A stretch of DNA of 64,000 nucleotides from Pseudomonadota bacterium. GTDB taxonomy: Bacteria; Pseudomonadota; Gammaproteobacteria; Burkholderiales; Burkholderiaceae_C. A program made the position numbers and the translations under genes. The stretch spans positions 120,261 to 184,260 of the forward strand of contig JAJZUZ010000001.1 of the NCBI GenBank assembly GCA_021845965.1, given 5' to 3'. Of this stretch, positions 48,918 to 57,744 are shown piece by piece (within the stretch, counting starts at the first letter, position 1; each line of letters starts with the position of its first letter). The notes below the pieces were generated by a model. The model did not search any database and was not told where the DNA came from. It worked only from the letters and a program-made list of their open reading frames with translations.

Positions 48918-49298
48918 ATGGCCGAGTCCACGAATTCCGCCGATGCCCTGGCTCGTCTGGCTGCCGTCATCGAGAGCCGCCTGCCGGCGCGCGGCGGCGA
49001 CCCCGAGCAGAGCTATGTGGCCCGCCTGCTGCACAAGGGGCCGGATGCCTTTCTCAAGAAGGTGGGCGAGGAGGCGACCGAGGTCGTGATGGCGGCCAAG
49101 GATGCCGACCACGGTGGCGAGCGTGGCAAGATCGTCAACGAGGTGGCCGATCTCTGGTTCCACACCATGATCGCGCTGGCGCACTATGGCCTGAAGCCGG
49201 CCGACGTGATCGCCGAGCTGGAGCGCCGCGAGGGTACCAGCGGCATTGAGGAGAAGGCGCTGCGCAAGGCCCTGGCCCGCGAGGGCGGGGCGCAGTGA
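48918..49298 (+). CDS. hisE: Phosphoribosyl-ATP pyrophosphatase
   Basis: Second step of histidine synthesis, MazG-like helical fold. From ATG 48918 it has 126 residues; GTG 48909, overlapping the hisI stop, is an alternative start. Motifs: [30 protein letters not shown] (metal-binding EEATE) and the [15 protein letters not shown] helix. Last gene of the his cluster. Confidence 0.95.
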   Translation: MAESTNSADALARLAAVIESRLPARGGDPEQSYVARLLHKGPDAFLKKVGEEATEVVMAAKDADHGGERGKIVNEVADLWFHTMIALAHYGLKPADVIAELERREGTSGIEEKALRKALAREGGAQ

Positions 49299-49338
49299 GC
49301 GCGGGCCCCGTCCGGGTCATTTCCACGGAGTTTCCCGC

Positions 49339-49710
49339 ATGAGCGATATCAGGCACAACGATCCCGACTGCATTTTCTGCAAACTCGTCTCCGGCAAGAT
49401 TCCCTCGAAGAAGGTCTACGAGGACGAGCAGATCTATGCCTTTCATGACATCCATCCCTGGGCACCGGTGCATTTTCTGCTGATCCCGAAGCTGCACATC
49501 CCCTCCATGGCCCAGGTCGGGCCGGAGCATGCCGAGGTGCTGGGGCGCATGATGGCGCTGGTACCCCGGCTGGCTCAGCAGGAAGGCTGCCGTCCATACC
49601 CGCAGGGTGGTTTTCGTGTCATCTGCAATACCGGTGGCGACGGTGGCCAGGAAGTGCACCATTTGCACATTCACGTGATTGGCGGCCCGCGCCCGTGGCT
49701 CAAAGGTTGA
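49339..49710 (+). CDS. HIT-family nucleotide hydrolase (HinT-like)
   Basis: Purine nucleoside phosphoramidase-type HIT protein, 123 residues from ATG 49339. Cys11 and Cys14 (CIFC) form the usual N-terminal zinc-type pair, FHDIHPWAPVHFLLIPK is the family core, and the catalytic triad is H108-L-H110-I-H112 in HHLHIHV. Placed between hisE and tatA as in many Burkholderiales. Confidence 0.93.
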   Translation: MSDIRHNDPDCIFCKLVSGKIPSKKVYEDEQIYAFHDIHPWAPVHFLLIPKLHIPSMAQVGPEHAEVLGRMMALVPRLAQQEGCRPYPQGGFRVICNTGGDGGQEVHHLHIHVIGGPRPWLKG

Positions 49711-49722
49711 ATTTCCCGGTTC

Positions 49723-49751
49723 TGGCCACCAAATCGGCGCAGGGCTAAAAT
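49723..49751 (+). promoter_or_regulatory. Sigma70-type promoter of tatABC
   Basis: TGGCCA (49723-49728), 17-base spacer, TAAAAT (49746-49751). Start near 49758; the leader holds TTAGGAGAG ahead of the tatA ATG. Confidence 0.5.
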
Positions 49752-49774
49752 CGCACATTCCTTAGGAGAGAAAT

Positions 49775-50017
49775 ATGGGTTCCTTTTCCATCTGGCACTG
49801 GCTGATCGTGCTGCTGATCGTGGTCATGGTGTTCGGCACCAAAAAGCTCAAGAACCTGGGCAGCGACCTGGGCTCAGCCGTCAAGGGCTTCAAGGATGGC
49901 ATGCGCGACGGCACGTCCGAGGACAAGCCTGCCGCTCCGGCCCAGCAGCAGGTCGCGAACTCGGTCCCGCCGGCTGACAAGACGACCATCGACGTTGAAG
50001 CCAAGACCAAGTCCTGA
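49775..50017 (+). CDS. tatA: Twin-arginine translocase subunit TatA
   Basis: Pore-forming subunit of the Tat system. 80 residues: short periplasmic N-terminus, one membrane helix (about 5-21, [16 protein letters not shown]), the hinge [21 protein letters not shown] amphipathic helix and a polar tail. Strong ribosome site. tatB follows by 19 bases. Likely substrates in this window are MsrP and the Rieske protein. Confidence 0.95.
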   Translation: MGSFSIWHWLIVLLIVVMVFGTKKLKNLGSDLGSAVKGFKDGMRDGTSEDKPAAPAQQQVANSVPPADKTTIDVEAKTKS

Positions 50018-50036
50018 TCGGACGGGGTAGTACGGC

Positions 50037-50504
50037 GTGCTTGATCTCGGTCTTTCGAAAATGGCGCTCATCGGCGCGGTGGCGTTGATCGTCATCGGGC
50101 CGGAGAAGCTGCCGCGCGTGGCGCGCACCGTTGGGACCTTGCTGGGCAAGGCGCAGCGTTACGTTTCCGAGGTCAAGGCCGAGGTCAACCGCTCCATGGA
50201 GCTCGAAGAGCTCAAGAAGATGAAGAGCACCGTCGAGGATGCGGCGAAGGCGGTCGAGCACTCGGTCCACTCAACCGCGGCCGATTTCGAGAAGGAATGG
50301 TCCAGCGCCACCTCGGGCCTGGAGACGGCCACCGATCTCTCTTCCACCCTGACGAGCTATCCCGAGTACAAGCCTCCGCGCAAGAACTGGCGCCTGAAAC
50401 GCGGCGCCACTCCCAACTGGTACAAGGCGCGCCAGGGCGTCCGTACTCGCGCGCTTTCCGGTGCCGCCCGCGTGGCGCGCTATCGGCCCCAGAAACTGAA
50501 CTGA
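50037..50504 (+). CDS. tatB: Twin-arginine translocase subunit TatB
   Basis: Receptor-complex subunit; 155 residues from GTG 50037. N-terminal helix with the TatB-type [16 protein letters not shown] hinge (Glu in the membrane edge), then a long amphipathic helix (about 35-80) and a basic, unstructured C-terminal tail. Between tatA and tatC. Confidence 0.94.
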   Translation: MLDLGLSKMALIGAVALIVIGPEKLPRVARTVGTLLGKAQRYVSEVKAEVNRSMELEELKKMKSTVEDAAKAVEHSVHSTAADFEKEWSSATSGLETATDLSSTLTSYPEYKPPRKNWRLKRGATPNWYKARQGVRTRALSGAARVARYRPQKLN

Positions 50505-50565
50505 GCCCCATGGTGGCTCACTCCGCAGGCAGGTGACGGGCGCAGGTTCCGCACCGGAAATATGC

Positions 50566-51351
50566 ATGGCAGACCCTCAAACCAAAGACGACGAGCTGGC
50601 TGGTACCGAGCAGCCTTTTGTGCAGCATCTGATCGAGCTGCGCGATCGCCTGCTCAAGTCCGTGATCGCCATGGCGATCACGACCGCCATCCTCGCCCTG
50701 TACCCGGGCCCGGCCGCGCTGTATGACCTGCTGGCTGCGCCCATGGTGGCGCATCTGCCCAAGGGGACGACGCTGATTGCCACGTCGGTGATCTCGCCCT
50801 TCATGGTGCCACTCAAGATCATGCTGATGGCCGGTTTTCTTCTGGCCCTGCCTGTGGTGCTTTACCAGGTCTGGGCCTTTGTCGCTCCCGGCCTCTACAG
50901 TCACGAGAAGAAACTGGTGCTGCCGCTGGTGATTTCCAGCACGGTCCTGTTCTTTATGGGCGTGGCCTTCTGTTATTTCTTCGTGTTTGGCCAGGTGTTT
51001 GCCTTCATCCAGGGTTTCGCGCCCAAGAGCATCACCGCCGCACCGGATATCGAGGCCTACCTGAGCTTCGTGCTGACGATGTTCCTGGCCTTTGGCCTGG
51101 CCTTCGAGGTGCCTGTCGTTGTGGTTGTGCTCGCGCGCATGGGCGTCGTCAGCGTCGACAAGCTCAAGGAGTTCCGCGGCTACTTCGTCGTGCTGGCCTT
51201 CATCATCGCCGCCATCGTGACCCCGCCGGACGTGGTGTCCCAGCTGTCACTGGCCTTGCCGATGTGCCTGCTCTACGAGCTGGGCATCTGGGCGGCCAGG
51301 ATCTTCATCAAGCACACGCGCGCCCCCGACGCCGAGCCGGCCGACTCCTGA
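50566..51351 (+). CDS. tatC: Twin-arginine translocase subunit TatC
   Basis: Six-helix signal-peptide receptor of the Tat system. From ATG 50566 it has 261 residues; an in-frame start at 50533 would add 11 residues. Conserved blocks: HLIELRDRLLKS, PLKIMLMAGFLLALPVVLYQVWAFVAPGLY, FALGLAFEVPVVVVVLARMGVV-like segment and the FIIAAIVTPPDVVSQ region. Convergent with the HtrA gene across a 26-base gap that includes a run of nine G. Confidence 0.95.
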   Translation: MADPQTKDDELAGTEQPFVQHLIELRDRLLKSVIAMAITTAILALYPGPAALYDLLAAPMVAHLPKGTTLIATSVISPFMVPLKIMLMAGFLLALPVVLYQVWAFVAPGLYSHEKKLVLPLVISSTVLFFMGVAFCYFFVFGQVFAFIQGFAPKSITAAPDIEAYLSFVLTMFLAFGLAFEVPVVVVVLARMGVVSVDKLKEFRGYFVVLAFIIAAIVTPPDVVSQLSLALPMCLLYELGIWAARIFIKHTRAPDAEPADS

Positions 51352-51377
51352 TTGGGGGGGGGCTGGGTTGATGAGGC

Positions 51378-52523
51378 TCACTGCGGGGCGCGCCGCGGTT
51401 TCGGCCGCACCCCGGGGGTGATGCTGATTTCGAGCGTGCGGTCCTGACGCTGCACCGCGAAGGCGGCGGGACTGCCCGGCTTGAGCGCCGCGACGCTGGT
51501 GAGCAGTTCCGAGACGTTGTGCACGGGTTTGCCGGCCACGCTGGTGATCACGTCGCCCGGCCGGATGCCGGCGCCGGCGGCAGGCCCATTCTGCAGCACG
51601 CCGGTGATGATCACCCCGTCATTGGACTTGACCCCGAAGGTCTCGGCCAGCTCCGGCGTCAGGTCGCTGGGTTCCACGCCGATCCAGCCGCGCGTGACCT
51701 GGCCGTCCTTGACGATGCTCTCCAGCACCTGCTGCGCGGTCGCGACCGGGATGGCAAAACCGATTCCCATATTGCCGCCCGAGCGCGAGTAGATGGCGGT
51801 ATTGATGCCCAGCAAGTTGCCATTGATGTCCACCAGCGCACCGCCTGAGTTGCCGGGGTTGATGGCGGCATCGGTCTGGATGAAGTTCTCGAAGGTGTTG
51901 ATGCCGAGCTGGTTGCGGCCCAGCGCGCTGACGATGCCGCTGGTGACGGTCTGCCCGACACCAAAGGGATTGCCGATGGCCAGCACCGGGTCGCCGACCT
52001 GCAATGCGTCGGAGTTGCCCAGCACGATGACCGGCAGTTTGTCGAGTTCGATCTTCAGAACCGCCAGGTCGCTGTCCGGGTCGCTGCCGATGACGCGTGC
52101 CCGGCCGTGCCGGCTGTCGTTGAGGATGACTTCGATCTCATCGGCGCCTTCGATCACATGGTTGTTGGTCAGGATATAGCCGGTGGGACTGACGATCACG
52201 CCGCTGCCCAGGCCGATCTGTGGCTCGTTATCCTGATCGCCGAAGAAGAAGCGGAACCAGGGGTCGTTGCTGTTGGGGTTGCGGCGCGCGGTCTTGCTGG
52301 TGTTGATGCTCACCACGGCTGCCGATGCCTTCTGGGCCGCCACGCGAAAGCTGCCCGGCGGGGGCGCCGCATTGCGCTCGGCCGGGGCCTGGAACAGGGC
52401 CACGGTAGGCGTGGTGCCGCCTTGCGGCCCCGCGAGCCAGTCCGGTTTGAGCGTGGCGACGACAAAATAGACCGCCAGCAAGACGGTCACAGCCTGCGAG
52501 AACAGCAGCCAGGTTCGTTTCAT
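51378..52523 (-). CDS. HtrA/DegS-type serine protease with one PDZ domain
   Basis: Periplasmic trypsin-like protease of 381 residues, anchored by an N-terminal hydrophobic segment (about 6-23). The catalytic triad is H122 (TNNHVIEG), D152 (DSDLAVLK) and S226 (NPGNSGGAL). A single PDZ domain (about 280-370) follows. One PDZ and an anchor resemble DegS/AlgW, the site-1 protease of sigmaE-type stress signalling, although betaproteobacterial general HtrA proteases share this plan. A TACAAT hexamer 7 bases before the ATG suggests a leaderless transcript. Confidence 0.9.
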   Translation of the reverse strand: MKRTWLLFSQAVTVLLAVYFVVATLKPDWLAGPQGGTTPTVALFQAPAERNAAPPPGSFRVAAQKASAAVVSINTSKTARRNPNSNDPWFRFFFGDQDNEPQIGLGSGVIVSPTGYILTNNHVIEGADEIEVILNDSRHGRARVIGSDPDSDLAVLKIELDKLPVIVLGNSDALQVGDPVLAIGNPFGVGQTVTSGIVSALGRNQLGINTFENFIQTDAAINPGNSGGALVDINGNLLGINTAIYSRSGGNMGIGFAIPVATAQQVLESIVKDGQVTRGWIGVEPSDLTPELAETFGVKSNDGVIITGVLQNGPAAGAGIRPGDVITSVAGKPVHNVSELLTSVAALKPGSPAAFAVQRQDRTLEISITPGVRPKPRRAPQ

Positions 52524-52530
52524 GTCGGAA

Positions 52531-52560
52531 ATTGTAGAGTGCCGATCATCATGCCGTCAC
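52531..52560 (-). promoter_or_regulatory. Promoter of the HtrA-type protease (possible leaderless start)
   Basis: On the minus strand TACAAT (complement of 52531-52536) ends 7 bases before the ATG at 52523, with GTGACG 18 bases upstream (complement of 52555-52560, inside the divergent gene). No Shine-Dalgarno is present. Confidence 0.4.
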
Positions 52561-52919
52561 GGATCATTCATATCCAGCCGGATGCGCCGCGCAAGCCATC
52601 CTTGGGTCAGCCCTGCAATGGCTGCGGGGTGTGCTGCCTGTACGAACCCTGCCCGCTCGGGTGGATGCTGTCTCGCCGGCGGCGGGGCGCATGCGTGGCC
52701 GTGCGTTGGGATGGTGCGGGGGCACGCTATCGCTGTGGGGCACTGACGGAGCCGGCGCGGGTGCTGCTTGCGGTCTTGCCGCCGATGCTGTCCCGGTTTG
52801 TGCCCACGCTGGCGCGGCTGCTGCCCCGGTTCGCCGGCCGCTGGATCGCGGCCGGGCAGGGCTGCGATTGCGACCTGGCGGTGGATGGCCCTGAATCTGA
52901 CCGACAATCCGCAGCATGA
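52551..52919 (+). CDS. Cysteine-rich protein with CxxCxxCC cluster (YkgJ-like)
   Basis: 122-residue cytosolic-looking protein. Cys22, Cys25, Cys28, Cys29 and Cys34 form a CNGCGVCC-LYEP-C cluster, with further Cys48, Cys62, Cys105 and Cys107, a spacing that suggests a zinc or Fe-S site as in the YkgJ-type cluster family. The middle (about 70-100) is Leu/Arg-rich. ATG 52551 is the first suitable start; the frame upstream lies antisense to the protease gene. Its stop overlaps the Nif3-like gene. Function unknown. Confidence 0.7.
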   Translation: MPSRIIHIQPDAPRKPSLGQPCNGCGVCCLYEPCPLGWMLSRRRRGACVAVRWDGAGARYRCGALTEPARVLLAVLPPMLSRFVPTLARLLPRFAGRWIAAGQGCDCDLAVDGPESDRQSAA

Positions 52920-53674
52920 GTGACCGCATCCAGCTACTCCAGGCTTTTGACGCCCTGCTGCAACCGGATCGTTTTCGCGACTACGGCCCCAATGGGCTGC
53001 AGGTGGAAGGGCGCATGCCCGTGCGCAAGATCGTGTCGGGCGTCACGGCCAGCCGGGCCCTGATCGAGGCCGCCGTTGCCCGGCAGGCCGACGCGATCTT
53101 TGTGCACCACGGCCTGTTCTGGCGTGGCCAGGATGGCCGCGTCACGGGCTGGCTGAAGCAGCGCCTGGCCTTGCTGCTCGCGAACGACATCAATCTTTAC
53201 GCCTACCATCTGCCGCTGGATGCCCATCAGGAACTGGGCAACAACGCCCAATTGGGCTTGCGCCTGGGCTTGCAGGTGCAGGCGCGCTTTGGTGACCAGG
53301 AGCTGGGCTTTATGGGGCAGCGCCGCGATGGAGGCGGTTTCAACAACGCGGGGGCGCTGGCCCGGCATGTGGAGCAGGCTCTGGGGCGGGCGGTCACGGT
53401 CGTTGGCGAGGCGGATGAGGCCATCAAGAAGATCGCGTGGTGCACGGGTGGTGCGCAAGGCTACTTCGAGGCGGCCATTGCGGCCGGCGCCGACGTCTTC
53501 ATCACCGGTGAGATATCGGAGCCGCAGGCCCACTATGCGCGCGAGTGCGGCGTGGCCTTCATAGCCTGCGGCCACCATGCCAGCGAGCGCTATGGCGCTC
53601 CGGCTGTGGCCGCGCATGTGGCGGCGCAACTGGGCCTGGCCCACGAGTTCATTGACATTGACAACCCCGCATGA
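52916..53674 (+). CDS. Nif3-like dinuclear metal centre protein (YbgI family)
   Basis: 252-residue NIF3 family protein, hexameric with two metal ions in known structures. Probable ligands are H64-H65 (FVHHGLFW), H98 and D102 (YHLPLDAH), and H220/E224 (CGHHASERYG). GTP cyclohydrolase I type 2-like annotation exists for relatives, but the physiological role is unclear. Overlaps its neighbours by four bases on both sides, so it belongs to an operon with the cysteine-rich protein and pdxA. Confidence 0.9.
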   Translation: MSDRIQLLQAFDALLQPDRFRDYGPNGLQVEGRMPVRKIVSGVTASRALIEAAVARQADAIFVHHGLFWRGQDGRVTGWLKQRLALLLANDINLYAYHLPLDAHQELGNNAQLGLRLGLQVQARFGDQELGFMGQRRDGGGFNNAGALARHVEQALGRAVTVVGEADEAIKKIAWCTGGAQGYFEAAIAAGADVFITGEISEPQAHYARECGVAFIACGHHASERYGAPAVAAHVAAQLGLAHEFIDIDNPA

Positions 53675-54723
53675 GTGCAACCCAGCGACCCTTGGCGATC
53701 ACCCTGGGCGATGCGGCCGGCATCGGGCCGGAGATCATCGTCAAGGCGTTTCGCGATGCGCCGTCTGTGCTGCACGGCTGCTTCATCGCTGGTGATGCCG
53801 CGGTGCTGCGCCGGGCCGCGCAGTGGGTGGCCGGGGAGGGGGAGCCCGCCTTGCCGCTGGCCTTGTTGGACAGCCCCCGGGAGGCGCTGGATGCGCCGCC
53901 GCGCTGTCTACCGGTGTTGCAGGTGGCCACGCTGCCTACCTTGCCGGTGCCCGGACGGGTCAGCGCGCAGGCCGGTTGGCTGGCCGGGCGTTGCGTGAGC
54001 TGGGCCGCACAGGCGGCGCTGCGAGGAGAGATCGCCGCGCTGGTGACCGCCCCTTTGCACAAGGAGGCGCTTTCGGCGGCCGGAGCCCCGTACGATGCCT
54101 TTCCCGGCCACACCGAACTGTTGCAGGCCGAGGCGGCGGCGTTCCTCGGCCGGGCGGTGCGCGATGTGCCCGTGCGCATGATGCTGGCCAATGACGAGTT
54201 GCGCACCGTGCTGGTCAGCATTCATGTTTCGCTGCGCCAGGCCATCGAGGCGGTGACGCATGACAACGTGCTGCAGACCCTGCGCATCACCCATGCCGCG
54301 CTCAAGCCGGTACTGGGGCGCGTGCCGCGCATCGGCGTGGCGGGCCTGAACCCGCATGCGGGGGAGGGCGGCCTGTTCGGGCGCGAGGAAATCGAAGTCA
54401 TCGCCCCGGCGATTGCCCAGGCGCGGGCGGAAGAGCTGGATGTATCCGGCCCGTTCGCGCCGGACACGGTCTTCATGCGCGCGCGCGCGGGCGGCGGCCG
54501 GCCAGGTGAATTCGACGTGGTGGTGGCGATGTACCACGACCAGGGATTGATCCCCATCAAATACCTCGGCGTCGAAAACGGCGTTAATGTCACCCTCGGT
54601 TTGCCCATGGTGCGCACCAGCCCAGATCACGGTACGGCCTTCGACATTGCTGGTACCGGCCGAGCCGATGCGTCCAGCCTGATCGAGGCCGTGCGCATGG
54701 CGCGACAGCTTTGTCACGCATGA
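53671..54723 (+). CDS. pdxA: 4-hydroxythreonine-4-phosphate dehydrogenase
   Basis: NAD-dependent step of pyridoxal phosphate synthesis. 350 residues; GDAAGIGPEIIVKAF at the N-terminus, metal-binding His in AFPGHTELL, the GLNPHAGEGGLFGREE block and the MYHDQGLIPIKYLG active-site region. The ATG overlaps the Nif3-like stop. Last gene of this run; 196 bases follow before petA. Confidence 0.96.
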   Translation: MSATQRPLAITLGDAAGIGPEIIVKAFRDAPSVLHGCFIAGDAAVLRRAAQWVAGEGEPALPLALLDSPREALDAPPRCLPVLQVATLPTLPVPGRVSAQAGWLAGRCVSWAAQAALRGEIAALVTAPLHKEALSAAGAPYDAFPGHTELLQAEAAAFLGRAVRDVPVRMMLANDELRTVLVSIHVSLRQAIEAVTHDNVLQTLRITHAALKPVLGRVPRIGVAGLNPHAGEGGLFGREEIEVIAPAIAQARAEELDVSGPFAPDTVFMRARAGGGRPGEFDVVVAMYHDQGLIPIKYLGVENGVNVTLGLPMVRTSPDHGTAFDIAGTGRADASSLIEAVRMARQLCHA

Positions 54724-54828
54724 TGGCGCCGCGTGACCCGTTGCATGACTACGCCCTTGGAGCTAGTGCATACGGGTATTGCGAGGCGCGGTGCCGCCCT
54801 CCACACTCGCGCGATGGCCGCACGGACG

Positions 54829-54881
54829 TCAGCTAGAATCATCAGCTGATCCAAGTGGTCATATAAGTCAGTAGTCATATA
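54829..54881 (+). promoter_or_regulatory. Upstream region of petABC with repeats
   Basis: An inverted repeat TCAGCT/AGCTGA (54829-54834, 54844-54849) is followed by two direct copies of GTCATATA (54858-54865 and 54874-54881), 16 bases apart, in a sharply AT-rich island. TATATT (54878-54883) could be a -10. The island lies 39 bases before the petA ATG at 54920. Confidence 0.4.
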
Positions 54882-54919
54882 TTAATTAGAACTCCGTTTA
54901 GTTTTGATCGAGGACTTCC

Positions 54920-55534
54920 ATGAGCGACACGCCAGCCGGTAAGAAACAGATGGACCCCAGCAAACGGACGTGGCTGATTGCCACGGGATGTGCAGGTACA
55001 GTGGGTGGCGTCGCTGCCGCCATTCCCTTCATCAGCACCTTTCAGCCGTCGGAGCGGGCCAAGGCCGCCGGCGCTCCTGTTGAGGTGGACATTTCCGACC
55101 TGAAGCCGGGCGAGATGAAGCGTGTCGAATGGCGCGGCAAGCCGGTCTGGATCGTGAAGCGCACGCCCGAGATGCTTGCCTCGCTGAAGCAGAACGACAG
55201 CGAGCTGGCCGACCCCATGTCGGAGCGCAAGCCCAGCGAGCTGACACCCGAATATGCCCGCAACGAGTACCGCTCGATCAAGCCGGAGATCCTCGTCGCC
55301 GTGGGCATCTGCACTCACCTGGGCTGCTCGCCGACCGACAAGTTCCAGCCGGGTCCCCAGCCCTCGCTGCCCGATGACTGGCGTGGCGGCTTCCTCTGCC
55401 CCTGCCACGGTTCGACCTTTGACATGGCCGGCCGTGTGTTCAAGAACAAGCCGGCACCGGACAACCTGGAAGTGCCGCCGCACATGTACCTGTCCGACAG
55501 CAGGCTGCTGATCGGTGACGACAAGAAGGCTTGA
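54920..55534 (+). CDS. petA: Ubiquinol-cytochrome c reductase, Rieske iron-sulfur subunit
   Basis: Fe-S subunit of the bc1 complex. 204 residues: N-terminal KRTWLIATGCAGTVGG anchor resembling a Tat signal, then the Rieske fold. The 2Fe-2S ligands are C131, H133, C160 and H163 (CTHLGC and CPCHGS), with C136-C162 as the stabilising disulfide. A GAGGA ribosome site precedes the ATG. petB follows by 11 bases. Confidence 0.97.
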   Translation: MSDTPAGKKQMDPSKRTWLIATGCAGTVGGVAAAIPFISTFQPSERAKAAGAPVEVDISDLKPGEMKRVEWRGKPVWIVKRTPEMLASLKQNDSELADPMSERKPSELTPEYARNEYRSIKPEILVAVGICTHLGCSPTDKFQPGPQPSLPDDWRGGFLCPCHGSTFDMAGRVFKNKPAPDNLEVPPHMYLSDSRLLIGDDKKA

Positions 55535-55545
55535 GGAACAACAAC

Positions 55546-56958
55546 ATGGCTGAATTCAAGGAACTCCCGTCTGACGCCCCCGCCGGCGCCAAGCTGCTGA
55601 ACTGGTTCGAGAACCGCTTCCCGACCGCTTTCGCCGAGTATGAGAAGCACATGGCGGGCTATTACGCCCCGAAGAACTTCAACGTCTGGTACATCTTCGG
55701 TTCGCTGGCCATGGTGGTGCTGGTGATCCAGATCGTCACCGGCATCTTTCTGGTGATGCACTACAAGCCGGATGCGGCCCTGGCCTTTGGCTCCGTCGAG
55801 TACATCATGCGCGATGTACCCTGGGGGTGGCTGGTGCGCTACATGCACTCCACCGGCGCCTCGGCCTTCTTCATCGTGGTCTACCTGCACATGTTCCGCG
55901 GCCTGATGTACGGCAGCTACCGCAAGCCGCGCGAACTGGTATGGATCTTCGGCTGCGCGATCTTCCTGGTGCTGATGGCCGAGGCCTTCATGGGCTACCT
56001 GCTGCCGTGGGGCCAGATGAGCTACTGGGGCGCCCAGGTGATCGTGAACCTGTTCTCCGCCATTCCCTTCATCGGTCCGGACCTGGCCCTGTTGATCCGC
56101 GGTGACTACGTGGTGGGCGACGCCACGCTGAACCGATTCTTCAGCTTCCACGTGATTGCCGTGCCGCTGGTGCTGCTGGGCCTGGTGGTGGCGCACCTGC
56201 TGGCGTTGCACGACGTCGGCTCCAACAATCCGGACGGCATCGAGATCAAGGGGCCGAACGCACCCAAGGATGCCCAGGGCCACCCGCTGGACGGCGTGCC
56301 CTTCCACCCCTACTACACCGTGCATGACATCTTCGGCCTGAGCGTATTCCTGATGGCGTTCTCCGCCGTCGTATTCCTTGCGCCCGAGTTCGGTGGCTAC
56401 TTTCTCGAGTACAACAACTTCATTCCGGCCGATCCGCTCAAGACACCCGCACACATTGCCCCGGTCTGGTACTTCACGCCCTTCTACTCGATGCTGCGTG
56501 CCATCACCAGCCAGATGATGTACGCGCTGATTGCCTGCGTGGGGCTGGCGGCACTGATGGGTATCATTCGCACCAAGCTGTCCTCCATGGGCAAGGGCGC
56601 CGTCCTTGGTGGTGCCGTCGTGCTGATCGCCCTCATGTTGTCCATCGATGCCAAGTTCTGGGGCGTGGTGGTCATGGGTGGTGCCGTGATCATCCTGTTC
56701 TTCCTGCCCTGGCTGGACAACAGCCCGGTCAAGTCGATCCGCTACCGCCCGGACTGGCACAAGTACCTGTACGGCGTCTTTGTGATCAACTTCGTTGTGC
56801 TCGCTTATCTGGGCGTGCAGCCGCCGTCGCCGGTGGGCGAGCGCGTGTCGCAGGTCGGCACCCTGTTCTATTTCGGCTTCTTCCTGCTGATGCCTTGGTG
56901 GAGTCGCCTGGGCCAGCCCAAGCCTGTACCCAGCCGCGTGACTTTCGCAGCCCACTGA
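55546..56958 (+). CDS. petB: Ubiquinol-cytochrome c reductase, cytochrome b
   Basis: Membrane core of the bc1 complex carrying two b hemes and both quinone sites. From ATG 55546 it has 470 residues; the in-frame 55531 start lies over the petA stop region and is less likely. Visible motifs include RYMHSTGASAFFIVVYLHMFRGL (heme His), the MGYLLPWGQMSYWGA Qo segment, RFFSFHVIAVPLVLLGLVVAHLLALH and the PPVW-type PAHIAPVWYFTPFY. The C-terminus is extended, as usual in betaproteobacteria. Confidence 0.97.
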   Translation: MAEFKELPSDAPAGAKLLNWFENRFPTAFAEYEKHMAGYYAPKNFNVWYIFGSLAMVVLVIQIVTGIFLVMHYKPDAALAFGSVEYIMRDVPWGWLVRYMHSTGASAFFIVVYLHMFRGLMYGSYRKPRELVWIFGCAIFLVLMAEAFMGYLLPWGQMSYWGAQVIVNLFSAIPFIGPDLALLIRGDYVVGDATLNRFFSFHVIAVPLVLLGLVVAHLLALHDVGSNNPDGIEIKGPNAPKDAQGHPLDGVPFHPYYTVHDIFGLSVFLMAFSAVVFLAPEFGGYFLEYNNFIPADPLKTPAHIAPVWYFTPFYSMLRAITSQMMYALIACVGLAALMGIIRTKLSSMGKGAVLGGAVVLIALMLSIDAKFWGVVVMGGAVIILFFLPWLDNSPVKSIRYRPDWHKYLYGVFVINFVVLAYLGVQPPSPVGERVSQVGTLFYFGFFLLMPWWSRLGQPKPVPSRVTFAAH

Positions 56959-56974
56959 GCTGGAGACGAGAAAA

Positions 56975-57730
56975 ATGAAAAAACTCATTCTTGCCCTGAC
57001 CACCTTCCTCGCCCTGAGCGGCGCCGCGATGGCGTCCGAGGGCGGCATCGCCTGGGACAAGGCGCCCGTGAACACCAGCGACACGGCCTCGCTGCAGAAC
57101 GGTGCCCGGCTTTTCGTCAACTACTGCCTGAACTGCCACTCGGCCGCCTTCATGCGCTACAACCGCCTGCAGGACATCGGCTTCACCAGCCAGCAGATCA
57201 AGGACAACCTGCTGTTCACCACCGACAAGGTGGGTGAGGTCATGAAGTCGGCCATCGACCCGAACCAGGCCAAGGAATGGTTCGGCGCCAATCCGCCCGA
57301 TCTGACGCTGATTGCGCGTTCGCGCGCCGGTCACGGTGGAACGGGTGCAGATTACCTCTACACCTTCCTGCGTACCTTCTATGTCGACGAGACCAAGGCG
57401 ACCGGCTGGAACAATCTGGCTTTCCCGAATGTGGGCATGCCGCATGTCCTGTGGGAGTTGCAGGGCAAGCGCCAGCCCGTCTATGAGACCACCGAGGAGC
57501 ACGGCCACGAAGTCCATGTCTTCAAGGGCTGGGAGCAGCTGACCCCCGGCACCATGACCCCGCTGCAGTATGATCAGGCCGTTGGTGATCTGGTCAACTA
57601 CCTGCAGTGGATGGGCGAACCCGCCCAGAACACGCGCGTGCGGGTTGGCATCTGGGTGCTGATCTTCCTGCTGGGCTTCACGATCATCACGTGGCGACTG
57701 AACGCGGCCTACTGGAAAGACGTCAAGTAA
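56975..57730 (+). CDS. petC: Ubiquinol-cytochrome c reductase, cytochrome c1
   Basis: Periplasmic c-type heme subunit that passes electrons to cytochrome c4. 251 residues with a cleavable signal (about 1-20), heme motif C51-LN-C54-H55, axial Met in NVGMPHVL and a C-terminal membrane anchor (about 224-242). Needs the ResB/CcsB system for heme attachment. Third gene of petABC. Confidence 0.96.
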   Translation: MKKLILALTTFLALSGAAMASEGGIAWDKAPVNTSDTASLQNGARLFVNYCLNCHSAAFMRYNRLQDIGFTSQQIKDNLLFTTDKVGEVMKSAIDPNQAKEWFGANPPDLTLIARSRAGHGGTGADYLYTFLRTFYVDETKATGWNNLAFPNVGMPHVLWELQGKRQPVYETTEEHGHEVHVFKGWEQLTPGTMTPLQYDQAVGDLVNYLQWMGEPAQNTRVRVGIWVLIFLLGFTIITWRLNAAYWKDVK

Positions 57731-57744
57731 GCCTTGCAAAGATC

